Below are positions 17,358-25,900 of a DNA stretch of 34,063 nucleotides, in pieces. Within the stretch, counting starts at the first letter, position 1. Every line of letters begins with the position of its first letter. Location: NCBI RefSeq assembly GCF_001651855.1, contig NZ_LNQC01000046.1, positions 1-34,063 on the forward strand, read 5' to 3'. Origin of the DNA: Sinorhizobium americanum (GTDB taxonomy: Bacteria > Pseudomonadota > Alphaproteobacteria > Rhizobiales > Rhizobiaceae). Below the pieces are notes generated by a model that was not told where the DNA came from, searched no databases, and was given only the letters and a program-made list of their open reading frames with translations. The position numbers were made by a program, and so were the translations under genes.

Positions 17358-18305
17358 ATGGCACATTCAACTCAAACACTTGAAAAGGGGGCGGCCAAGG
17401 CCGCTCCCGCAGCAGCGGTGTACTCCATCCGCCGCCCACGCTCGGCGACCGCTAAGAAGATGTTTCCCTATCTTCTTGTCGGACCCGCGGTCCTGTACCT
17501 GCTAGCGATCACGCTCTACCCTGGCCTGTTCGCGATGTATCAGAGCCTTTTCGTCGTCAAGTTCGTGAACTGGTCATGGGCCGGCCTCGGGAACTACACG
17601 CGCATCGTCCAGGATCGGGAATTCTGGGCTGCACTGGCGAACACTGCGATCATCGGCGGCCTGTCATTGTGCCTCCAGACAATCATAGCAATGACAGTTG
17701 CGTTCTATTGCTACCGCGACCCATTTGTGCGCGGCTGGCGGATCGTCTTCCTGATGCCCATGCTGTTCATGCCGTCCGCGGTAGCATTCATCTGGAAGCT
17801 CGCTTTCAACGACGGCCGCGTGATTTCCGATCTGCTGATGGCGATCGGACTGGTGTCGAACAATGTCGACTGGCTATCATCGGTATGGCTGGCACGGTTG
17901 ACCCTTATCGTTGCCGACGTCTGGCAGTGGACCCCGTTTCTGTTCATCATCTTTGTGGGTGCACTCCAGGGACAGGACGAGGAAATCGAAGAAGCCGCCC
18001 GGCTCGATGGAGCAAGCTGGGGGGACATCTTCTGGAACATCTCGCTTCCGATGATGCGGCCGATAATCGTCGTCGCGGTAACCCTGCGAGGCATCGATAT
18101 CACGACAATGTTCACCAATGTCTACATTATGACCCAGGGCACACCTGGCGGCGCGACAGAGACAATGAGTTACTTCATCTACCGCCAGGGCTTCCGGATG
18201 TTCAACTTCGGTTATGCATCCGCCGCCTCTGTCCTCATGCTCCTCATCACGATTGTCATCGCTCAAACGATCGTCAAGCGTGCATTCAAGTCAGGAAAGT
18301 CGTGA
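17358..18305 (+). CDS. ABC transporter permease, MalF/UgpA type
   Basis: A 315-residue inner-membrane subunit with about six hydrophobic segments. A cytoplasmic N-terminal stretch of about 35 residues rich in Ala, Arg and Lys precedes the first segment (FPYLLVGPAVLYLLAI). The ATPase-contact EAA loop reads EAARLDGASWGDIFWNISLP. ATG at 17358 lies 4 bases after the binding-protein stop and has only a weak ribosome site, so translation probably depends on coupling. It pairs with the permease at 18307-19149. Confidence 0.92.
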   Translation: MAHSTQTLEKGAAKAAPAAAVYSIRRPRSATAKKMFPYLLVGPAVLYLLAITLYPGLFAMYQSLFVVKFVNWSWAGLGNYTRIVQDREFWAALANTAIIGGLSLCLQTIIAMTVAFYCYRDPFVRGWRIVFLMPMLFMPSAVAFIWKLAFNDGRVISDLLMAIGLVSNNVDWLSSVWLARLTLIVADVWQWTPFLFIIFVGALQGQDEEIEEAARLDGASWGDIFWNISLPMMRPIIVVAVTLRGIDITTMFTNVYIMTQGTPGGATETMSYFIYRQGFRMFNFGYASAASVLMLLITIVIAQTIVKRAFKSGKS

Positions 18306-18306
18306 G

Positions 18307-19149
18307 ATGGCCAGCGTTCGCAAATCCGGTGGTGACAACCTTCTTGTCCGCTACATCATTCTCGGCAGTTGGGCGATGGTCTGCCTGGTGCCAATCCTCT
18401 GGTTCCTGACGATCGGTTTCCGCCCGCGCACCGAGATCATTGTTCCAGAACCCATCTATTGGCCGACCTGGAGCCTGGATGCATGGCGTCTGCTTGTAAG
18501 CGATTGGCCCATCGCACTCTACCTGCGAAACTCGGTTCTGGCCGTAGCGGGGTCCGTCCTGATCGACCTTGTCCTTGCGATCCCCGCAGCTTTTGCGCTT
18601 GCCCGATACGAGTTCAAGGGGCGCGAGGATATCGGCTTCTACATCCTTTCCACACGGATGATGGCACCGGCGATCGTCGCTGTACCGATCTTCTTCCTGT
18701 TCAAGAACATCGGCCTGCTCGACTCCGTCTGGGCACTCATGCTCATTTACGCGGCCATCAATCTCAGTCTCGTGACCTGGATCATCCGCAGCTACATGCT
18801 GGATATCCCGAAGGAGCTCGAGGACGCGGCGCGGACCGACGGCGCAGACGACCTGACTATCCTCTGGGAGATCATGATCCCGGCCTGTCTGCCCGGCATC
18901 ATCACCGCGGCGGTCATCGCGGCCATTTTCGCCATCAATGAGTTTCTCTTCACACTCCTCATCGCCTCGACGTCGAAAGCCTACACGATGTCGGTTGCCC
19001 TCGCCAATTTCACCGGCGGCTCCGATGGGGTGATCTACAACGCAATCGCACTCGTCTCGTTCATCGCCTTCGCGCCGATCCTGATCCTCGTGATCCTGAT
19101 CCAAAAGCATCTTTCGCGCGGGCTGACGATGGGTGCCGTGAAAGGATAA
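18307..19149 (+). CDS. ABC transporter permease, MalG/UgpE type
   Basis: A 280-residue inner-membrane permease and partner of the preceding MalF-type subunit. Six hydrophobic segments are visible, and the EAA loop is EDAARTDGADDLTILWEIMIP, the usual position for contacting the ATPase. ATG at 18307 lies 1 base after the preceding stop, and this is chosen over earlier starts because it gives a normal MalG-type N terminus. The following ATPase gene begins 3 bases after its stop. Confidence 0.93.
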   Translation: MASVRKSGGDNLLVRYIILGSWAMVCLVPILWFLTIGFRPRTEIIVPEPIYWPTWSLDAWRLLVSDWPIALYLRNSVLAVAGSVLIDLVLAIPAAFALARYEFKGREDIGFYILSTRMMAPAIVAVPIFFLFKNIGLLDSVWALMLIYAAINLSLVTWIIRSYMLDIPKELEDAARTDGADDLTILWEIMIPACLPGIITAAVIAAIFAINEFLFTLLIASTSKAYTMSVALANFTGGSDGVIYNAIALVSFIAFAPILILVILIQKHLSRGLTMGAVKG

Positions 19150-19152
19150 GCC

Positions 19153-20196
19153 ATGGCTTCCATTCTACTCAAGAACGTCGTCAAGAGCTTCGGCACGTTC
19201 GTCGGCGTACAAGACATGAACCTCGACGTCGTCGACGAAGAGTTCCTGGTACTTCTCGGTCCATCTGGTTGCGGAAAAACGACGACCATGCGGATGATTG
19301 CGGGCCTTGAACACCCGACGGAAGGCGAGATCCGCATCGGCGATGCGTTGATGAACGACATCGATGCCCGTGACCGGGACGTGGCCATGGTTTTCCAAGG
19401 GTATGCCCTTTATCCGAATATGTCGATCTACGAGAACATCCGCTTCCCGTTGAGGATGCGACAGGTGCCTAAGGCAAAGCATGATGACCTCATTCGGCGC
19501 GCAGCGGAAATGGTCGAATTGGGTCCTTTCCTGGATCGCAAGCCCGGCGCCCTCTCGGGGGGACAACGCCAGCGCGCGGCGCTCGCGCGCGCAATCGTGC
19601 GACAACCGCAGGTATTCCTCATGGACGAGCCCTTGTCCAATCTGGACGCTAAGCTGCGCGCCAGCATGCGCGTGCAGATCAAGCATATGCAGCGGGAACT
19701 GAAGGTAACCACTGTGTATGTCACTCACGACCAGATCGAGGCGATGACGCTGGCCGATCGCATCGTCATCATGAACAAGGGCGTCATCCAGCAAATTGGG
19801 ACGCCCGACGATATCTATTCAAACCCAGCCAACACCTTCGTGGCCGGCTTTATCGGCTCGCCGCCGATGAACCTCATTGCCGGCACGGCACAGAGTGGAA
19901 CATTCTCCTCCGCCGGCGTTAGGGTTCCTTGTCCTGCAAATCTCTCGGGAAACATCACGCTTGGTATCCGTCCGGAGGACTGCCAGATTGGCGGAGACAA
20001 CCTTCAGGGGCAAGTCTACGGCGTGGAGCCGACCGGCGACATTACCTACCTCACGGTGCGCACAGCGAACAAGAACATCGAGATCAAGGCCGGTCGTGAA
20101 TTCCGCGCCCCAATCGACAGCGCCATTTCGGTGGGTTTCGATACAAGCCGCCTCTACTTCTTCGGCGAAGACGGCTCTCGGGTGGGGGTGAACTGA
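19153..20196 (+). CDS. ABC transporter ATP-binding protein, MalK/UgpC type
   Basis: A 347-residue ATPase for the CUT1-type sugar/polyol importer. Walker A GPSGCGKT spans residues 36-43, the Q-loop Gln82 is in VFQGYALYPN, the signature LSGGQ is at 134-138, Walker B FLMDEP at 155-160 and the switch His192 in YVTHDQ. The C-terminal 110 residues form the MalK-type regulatory TOBE region, with FIGSPPMNLI and GIRPEDC. An AAAGGA ribosome site lies 6 bases before ATG 19153. Its TGA stop overlaps the ATG of the kinase gene by one base. Confidence 0.95.
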   Translation: MASILLKNVVKSFGTFVGVQDMNLDVVDEEFLVLLGPSGCGKTTTMRMIAGLEHPTEGEIRIGDALMNDIDARDRDVAMVFQGYALYPNMSIYENIRFPLRMRQVPKAKHDDLIRRAAEMVELGPFLDRKPGALSGGQRQRAALARAIVRQPQVFLMDEPLSNLDAKLRASMRVQIKHMQRELKVTTVYVTHDQIEAMTLADRIVIMNKGVIQQIGTPDDIYSNPANTFVAGFIGSPPMNLIAGTAQSGTFSSAGVRVPCPANLSGNITLGIRPEDCQIGGDNLQGQVYGVEPTGDITYLTVRTANKNIEIKAGREFRAPIDSAISVGFDTSRLYFFGEDGSRVGVN

Positions 20197-21191
20197 TGTC
20201 GACGACATTCGATCTTAGCTGCGTCGGTTTCTACACCTTCGACGCTCTCTGCCGCCCCGTCAAGGCGATACCGCCCGGAGGCCAGACATGTTTCGTGGAG
20301 GACTACACGCTCGCGGTCTCGGGCGCGGCGGGATCGGCCGCCATCGTCGCCGCCAAATACGGCCTGCGCGTCCAGGCGGTCGGAGGTGTGGGGTACGACG
20401 ACATGGGAGATTGGGTCCGCATGAAACTCAGCTCATACGGCGTCGACATCCGTATGATGCAGCGGTGCGAGGGCTTCTCGACGTCTTCCTCGATCGTGAC
20501 CACGCGTCCGGACGGCACGCGTCCGGCCCTTCACAAACGGGGCGCTACGGACGCATTCTACGTGTCAGATTCAGCCATTGATGGATTATTGGACACAAAA
20601 ATCCTCCATATCGGCGGCGTTGGCCTCATGAATCGCATGGATGACACTGGCAGGACGACGGAACTGATGTCAGAGGCACGCCGCCGGGGCGTGATCACCA
20701 CTCTTGACGTATTCGCTTCGACGCCGGAAGACCTCCCGAAGGTCGAGGCTCTTCTACCCTATACGGACTATTTCCTTCCATCCGAAGAGGAGGCCAAGGC
20801 GCTATCCGGATTGACGGAGAACCGCGACCTTGCCCACTTCCTGCTGAGCAGGGGCGCAGGGTGCGTTATCCTGACACTTGGCGCCGATGGCGCCTATTAT
20901 CTCGACCAGTCGGGTCTGGAGTTCCATTCTCCAGCCTTCAAGGTTGAGGTAAAATGTACGTGCGGATGTGGAGATTGCTTCAATGGCGGATTTGCCGCCG
21001 GCCTTGTCAAGGGCCTTTCTCCCTACGACGCCGTCGAGGTCGGCCAAGCGTCTTCGGCGCTGAACGCGACCGGTCTCGGCAGCCAGGCGGGCGTTGCAAG
21101 TTACGAGGCGACTCGGCGATTTATAGAGTCCACTCCGAGACGCGGAGGAGCTATGTTGGCGGCAGCCGGCGCAGCGAAAGCGATGCAATAA
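20196..21191 (+). CDS. PfkB/ribokinase-family carbohydrate kinase
   Basis: A 331-residue ATP-dependent sugar kinase. The N-terminal motif equivalent to GGxxxN reads VSGAAGSAAIVAAKYG (residues 41-56). The C-terminal anion-hole and catalytic-base motif reads CTCGCGDCFNGGF (254-266), with Asp260 as the base. The usual DTTGAGDAF is altered: Ala of GAGD is Cys, and the initial Asp-Thr is Cys-Thr. The start overlaps the ATPase stop (TGATG), so it is coupled to the importer. It probably phosphorylates the imported sugar, polyol or ketose, and the product could be the effector of the SorC-type regulator. The substrate is unknown. Confidence 0.9.
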   Translation: MSTTFDLSCVGFYTFDALCRPVKAIPPGGQTCFVEDYTLAVSGAAGSAAIVAAKYGLRVQAVGGVGYDDMGDWVRMKLSSYGVDIRMMQRCEGFSTSSSIVTTRPDGTRPALHKRGATDAFYVSDSAIDGLLDTKILHIGGVGLMNRMDDTGRTTELMSEARRRGVITTLDVFASTPEDLPKVEALLPYTDYFLPSEEEAKALSGLTENRDLAHFLLSRGAGCVILTLGADGAYYLDQSGLEFHSPAFKVEVKCTCGCGDCFNGGFAAGLVKGLSPYDAVEVGQASSALNATGLGSQAGVASYEATRRFIESTPRRGGAMLAAAGAAKAMQ

Positions 21192-21209
21192 TGTGATGGG
21201 AGTAGGGTC

Positions 21210-21905
21210 ATGGGCGTGCGGCCACAATTCGCTCCAGACGCAGCGCAACTGAAGGATGCGCTGCGTGGATTGCGGTATGCGTTAAAGAGAGGTTGTGACG
21301 CCGTGCAGGGTACGCCGACGAAACTTCCTCCTCCCGCCTCAAAGATAGCGTTGACAGCGCTTCGGGAAATGGGGCTGCTCGCGCGCAGCGTCGACCAGAT
21401 GGTAAGCAGCGTCGTCCATACGGTTTTCGGCGAGGTGACGCTTGGATCTCATAAGCTCCAGGACATGATGGCCCCCGGCGGGCAATCAGAGGAATTCTCC
21501 GCTGTATTCTACGAGACGATGAAAATCGTCCTCAGCGAACTGGGCGCCAGCAGGGCGCTGGTCAGCCAGAGCGCCGGGCGAAAGGCTTTTGGTCAGGTCA
21601 CGTCGCGCGCCGCGCCAGAGCATTTCGCCGCGCAACTAGCCCTCCAACTTCTCAGGGAAGAGCCTATCCGGATCGATTATCTGGACGCCCATTCCCCCGT
21701 CTCGAAGGAAACCGTCGCGCAGGTCGCCATCTTTTCCGTCTTGCTGTACCTGCTATCGGACCGCGAGAACGGAGATTACGCGAAGATGATTCAGGCCGCG
21801 ACCAATCTAGCGACCGCGCTTCAGGACGAGATTTCGCAAGCCTTCCGGACGCAGGACCGCGCGAAGTTGTCTTCGCTTTTTGCGAGGTACGCGGCCCATG
21901 TTTGA
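21210..21905 (+). CDS. Hypothetical protein, 231 residues, mostly helical
   Basis: I do not recognise this protein. It is predicted to be soluble and mainly alpha-helical: Ala- and Leu-rich helices at about residues 45-75, 90-120 and 135-155, and a more hydrophobic stretch VAQVAIFSVLLYLLS near 170-185 that may be buried or membrane-associated. There is no signal peptide and no catalytic motif. ATG at 21210 lies 18 bases after the kinase stop with a GGAG site, so it could be read with the sugar operon. Its end overlaps the next gene by 8 bases, so the two are almost certainly made together. It ends the catabolic region or begins an independent two-gene unit; the sequence does not decide. Confidence 0.75.
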   Translation: MGVRPQFAPDAAQLKDALRGLRYALKRGCDAVQGTPTKLPPPASKIALTALREMGLLARSVDQMVSSVVHTVFGEVTLGSHKLQDMMAPGGQSEEFSAVFYETMKIVLSELGASRALVSQSAGRKAFGQVTSRAAPEHFAAQLALQLLREEPIRIDYLDAHSPVSKETVAQVAIFSVLLYLLSDRENGDYAKMIQAATNLATALQDEISQAFRTQDRAKLSSLFARYAAHV

Positions 21906-22488
21906 CCTTCGCCAGTTGATCGCGCATCTGCCGCCGACAAACAAGCCCCTGCGGATCGCCGCCAGGCAGCTCCACTGGTTCAGAACGGCGTTCGAAGCAC
22001 ACGCTCAATTGTGCGGCGAGCTTATGGAGTGCCGCTTTCAGATCGACGACTTGAAACTGGCGCGCGCCTTCGTCCGTTGGCTGAAAAACATAGAGCAACA
22101 AAGGCCGGCTAACAAAACCGAACGCCGCGAGTTCTTCGAATTTGCTCCGTCGCTCATGCTGCGGGAACTCATTGCCGAGATGCCGCTAAAAACAACGAAG
22201 CCTCCACAACAGCTTGTTCGAGGCTCTGCTGCTGAGTTCTGGCCTGAAGGTTATGTCACCACCACATTCTGCCTGACAGTATACGCCGCGACGATGGACC
22301 AAGAGTTCCACACGGAGGTCGAAATCGACAAGGTGATCGATGACCTGCGAAGTTGGTGGTCTTTCCGGGAGAACGCCAACGAGGATACGAGTTATGCGGC
22401 GGGATTTTTTCAGAGGGTTCTCGGCAATGAGCCGAACTGGTCGATGCCCGCAAACTTCAACGCTCGTTATCAACGCAACCTAACCTAG
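21898..22488 (+). CDS. Hypothetical protein, 196 residues, second of an overlapping pair
   Basis: I do not recognise this protein. It starts inside the last 8 bases of the preceding gene. The N-terminal half (about 1-110) is rich in Arg, Leu and Phe with amphipathic helices (RQLHWFRTAFEAHAQLC, LARAFVRWLKNIEQQ). The C-terminal half has more beta and aromatic character (FWPEGYVTTTFCLTVYA, SWWSFREN). No signal peptide, membrane segment or known active-site motif is visible. The tight overlap suggests that the two products form a complex or a functional pair. It is convergent with the traA gene, whose stop lies 471 bases further on. Confidence 0.75.
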   Translation: MFDLRQLIAHLPPTNKPLRIAARQLHWFRTAFEAHAQLCGELMECRFQIDDLKLARAFVRWLKNIEQQRPANKTERREFFEFAPSLMLRELIAEMPLKTTKPPQQLVRGSAAEFWPEGYVTTTFCLTVYAATMDQEFHTEVEIDKVIDDLRSWWSFRENANEDTSYAAGFFQRVLGNEPNWSMPANFNARYQRNLT

Positions 22489-22489
22489 G

Positions 22490-22521
22490 CGAGCACCAAA
22501 GAACGGTGCCCAAGTTGCTCG
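22490..22521. repeat. Nested short inverted repeats just after the hypothetical pair
   Basis: CGAGCA and TGCTCG enclose GCACC and GGTGC, directly behind the stop at 22488. The two pairings partly overlap and no T tract follows, so a terminator role is only possible. Confidence 0.3.
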
Positions 22522-22959
22522 GGCCGCCACAAACGACTTGTGGTCTGTCTTCCAGAGTGCACGTCCTTGGAATTCCGCAGGTTCACTTCGTCCTGCAAAA
22601 GCCGCTGTTCAGCGCACTCGCAACGAATTCCCGCATTCCACCCGCTACAGACCTTGGTATTTGACCGCCGAAGGGCGGAAATCTGCGCAATTGCGTCGTC
22701 GCCATTCGCGCAATCGCGTTTGACGATATCAGCAACCGTATCTTGCTGATGGCCGATGGCGGGCGAACAAATAGCTGTCGTTTTCCGCGAACGATAGGAG
22801 CGAAGATCGTCGTCAATGATGCGGATAATCGCCCCCGTCCTTGTGCGAACGCGTTGTGGCTCGCCGCGTACCGCGACAAAGGCACGGGCGTTGAGGACTT
22901 CGATGGCGATCGCGTCGCATGGGGTTTCCTGTTCAGCCAGTTCGCATGTCGTTCAGATC
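22522..22959. other. Gene-free stretch between the hypothetical pair and the traA stop
   Basis: No start-to-stop frame with protein-like composition was accepted here. A leftward frame stays open for about 150 codons (22485 to about 22945) but contains no usable start codon, so it may be a worn remnant or chance. The genes usually found after traA in Ti-type plasmids (traF, traB) are not present. Confidence 0.4.
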
Positions 22960-25900
22960 TCACCAAGTGACGCCGCGCGCGCGATTGATCGTGCGCTGGC
23001 GCCGCTCGGACAGGATCTGCTCACTGCTCTGCATGCGCACGGTTTGTTGCAGCACCTTCAGTCGTTCGTGCATCGCTTCGAAGGCGCGGCGCTGCAGGGG
23101 CGACACGCGTTTAATGACGTCCTTCTCGCCCCGCAAGATGGCGTTGCGGCCGAACCGCTCATCGAGCGCCCGGCTGACGGCAGCGAACTCCTGCCGGATG
23201 GCCGGCTTGAGCGCAGCGGCGGCGACATCGAGCTTGCTGCCTTTCTTCTTCGTCTCCGGTACCAGTCGGCGCAGCGCCTCTTCGGCCGCCGGCGACAATC
23301 CGGGAATGGCAACCGCCATACGGCGTCGTTCTTTCGTGACCGCCTGGCGCTCGGCATCGAAGGCACCGACGTAAGCCGCGCCCAGCATGCGCAGATAAAC
23401 CGCCGCTTCCGGTACCGCTTGCAGCGCATCCTTGCGTTCCCGACCGGCGGCGAACATCCGGTCCATAAGGCGATCGGAGCCGCGGAGCGCCCCATAGGCG
23501 GCGGGGTCGTTGGCGACCGCCTCCGCAATCCGCTCGACCGCAAAGCCTTTGACGATCAGGTCTTCTATCCTGTCCACGGCGCCGGCCGGATCGCGCCAGA
23601 TGCGCGTGGCGGTCTCGGCAAGAGCAGCACGATTGTGGCGATAGTGCTGGGCGGCAAGCGCTCGCGGGCGCGCTTCATCGTCCACCGGTATCCTGAACTC
23701 CGTCACGGCGGCAAGCATCGGTAACACGGCAATCGTCTCCTTGCCGGCTTCGACGCTGGCGCCGGCGACGATGTTCGACCGGTCCTTGCGCTCGGCCAGA
23801 TGCTGCTCCTCGCTGAAGCGGCGGATAACCTCGAAGAGCCGTGTCAGCTTCCCGCGCCGTTCATTCGTGAGATCCTCCGGCATGCGCTCGGCCATGTTGC
23901 GCTCGGCAATCGCATCGGCCTTCGCGGTGAAGGCGCTCCAGCCGAAGCGGGCGGTCAATGCGTCGCTCACCGCTTTCACCTCCTGCACGAGCGAGCGATC
24001 CTCGGCGGCGATCGCGAAGGCGGCCTTCCAGGCGTTGTCGCCACCTTGCTTTCGCACCGCCTCGATTTCGACGAGACGTGCCATGGCCTGTTTCGAGATC
24101 GCCGGGATCGACAATGATATATAGGCACGGCGCGTCTGCTCACGCTCGCGGAACCGGTCGGCATTCCGGCGAAACTCGGTCGCGTGCGCCCGGACCAAGG
24201 GCAGCAATTCCTTGAACGCCACCATCGCTGCGTTGCGCTCGTCGCGCGCTGCCCGCCCCTCGACGATGTTATCGGACCCACGCAGGCGGCCGAGCAGATC
24301 CGGCGCCTTGGCAACATCGCCCGCAAGCGTGCGGGGCTCAATGGCGGCATCCGAGGCGAGTGCGTTCAGGTTGCCGAGCGACGCATCCGGATCGCGATAG
24401 ATTTTTGCGAGCACCGGCCGAAGGATGTCCTCCCGCTCCTTCCACCGCGGCGACGAAAGCTGCGCGTAGAGTGCGTCCTCGTCGACGCTTCGGGCGAATT
24501 CGGTGGTGGGTGGGAGCAGATAGCGCCCAACGGCTGGGATTCCTGCTGAGAGCGATTCCGCCCGATCCTCACTATAGGACACCCGCCGCTCCCGCTCGAT
24601 CGCGAAGCCGAGCGCCACGCTCGCCCGCTCCCAGAGCTTCGCCACCTGCTCGCGCTTCTCCGCAATCCACGCCAGCCGCCGGGCAACACCCTCTTCCATC
24701 CCGGCCGCGACCTCGGCGAGCGTGTCGATGCCGCGCCGGCGCGCGAAGTCCTGTGCATGCGCCCGGTAACCGGCTGCGCTCTCGAAATCGAGCGTCGTGG
24801 TCTTGGCGCCCGATCGTCCGAGACGGTCGACAAGCTCACTGAACAGTTCCGGCCGATGGCCCTCGCGTTCGATCCGCTCCTGACGAGCCGCGGCGGTTTC
24901 GAGCTGCTTTCCCGTCCAGACGTTTCGGTCGACTTCCCGTTCCTCAAAACGCTTTTGGCCAGTTTCCGGGTCGACAACGGGAACCTCGACCTTGACCTTC
25001 TCGACACCGTCCTTGCGGAGTGTCACGGTGTCGCCTTCCGAGACGCCGGCGTCCTCCAGCGCCTTCGGCAGGCTCACGCCCCAGACACGATGAACCGTTC
25101 CGTCGTCCGTCCTGATATCGGCGTAAGGGCTCTCGTCGGCATCCTCGTCATTGGGTCGGAACTTCGCCATTCCTTCTTCGACCAGTTCGCCGGTAACGCC
25201 AGCCGCATGGTCGACACGCGGCTTCCGCCCCCATTCCGGCTTCGCCCCGAAGTCCTCCTTCGCGGCATAGAGATCGGCGCGATCGCGATGCCGGGTCATC
25301 GCCACATAGGTCAGATGCTGATCCATCATGCCGGTGGCGAGCACGAAGGTTCGGTCGACGGTCGACCCTTGAGACTTGTGTATCGTCGCGGCATAGCCGT
25401 GATCGACATTGCGGTAGCTCCCCTCGCTGATGACGACGTCGCGGCCATTGTCGAGACGCACCGACAACAACGGATCGCCCCGTTTGTCACCGGTGGAGAC
25501 GACCGTGCCCAACATGCCGTTCTTGACGTATTGCGGCGCGAGACGACGGGCGCGCGGTTCCAGGAAACGAGCGTTTTCGAGGAAGATGATCCGATCGCCG
25601 GCGGCAAACTCCCGCGCCCCCCGCGCGGTCTGGAAGGTGCGGCTGTTGGAGAGTGCGCCCTCATCCGTCATGACCTTGCGAAGTGCCTCGTTCAGCTTGC
25701 GGACGTCGTCGTTGGTATGGGCGAGGACAAGAAGCTCGTCATCACGAAGACGGCCCTCCCAAACAGATTTGTCGATTGCCTCTTTGCGCGCATCCGCCCA
25801 GTCGGAAACGATGCGACCGATGATCTCCTCGCGTGTTTGCGACTCGACCAGACGGCCATGCGAAGCATAGGCGTCGAGACCTTTTTCCACCTCGCCGCGG

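Noticed and set aside
17576..18409. A 277-codon open frame inside the permease gene in another frame
   Set aside because: The permease frame has six hydrophobic segments and an EAA loop; the alternative is Arg/Pro/His-rich without domains.
18286..19110. A 274-codon open frame opposite the MalG-type permease
   Set aside because: It is highly charged, with Asp/Arg-rich composition mirrored from the hydrophobic codons of the permease.
22485..22945. A leftward stop-free frame of about 150 codons after traA, considered as a degraded traF/traB-like gene
   Set aside because: It has no usable start codon before its last third, no ribosome site and no recognisable motif. It may be a remnant, but the support is too weak to call a pseudogene.
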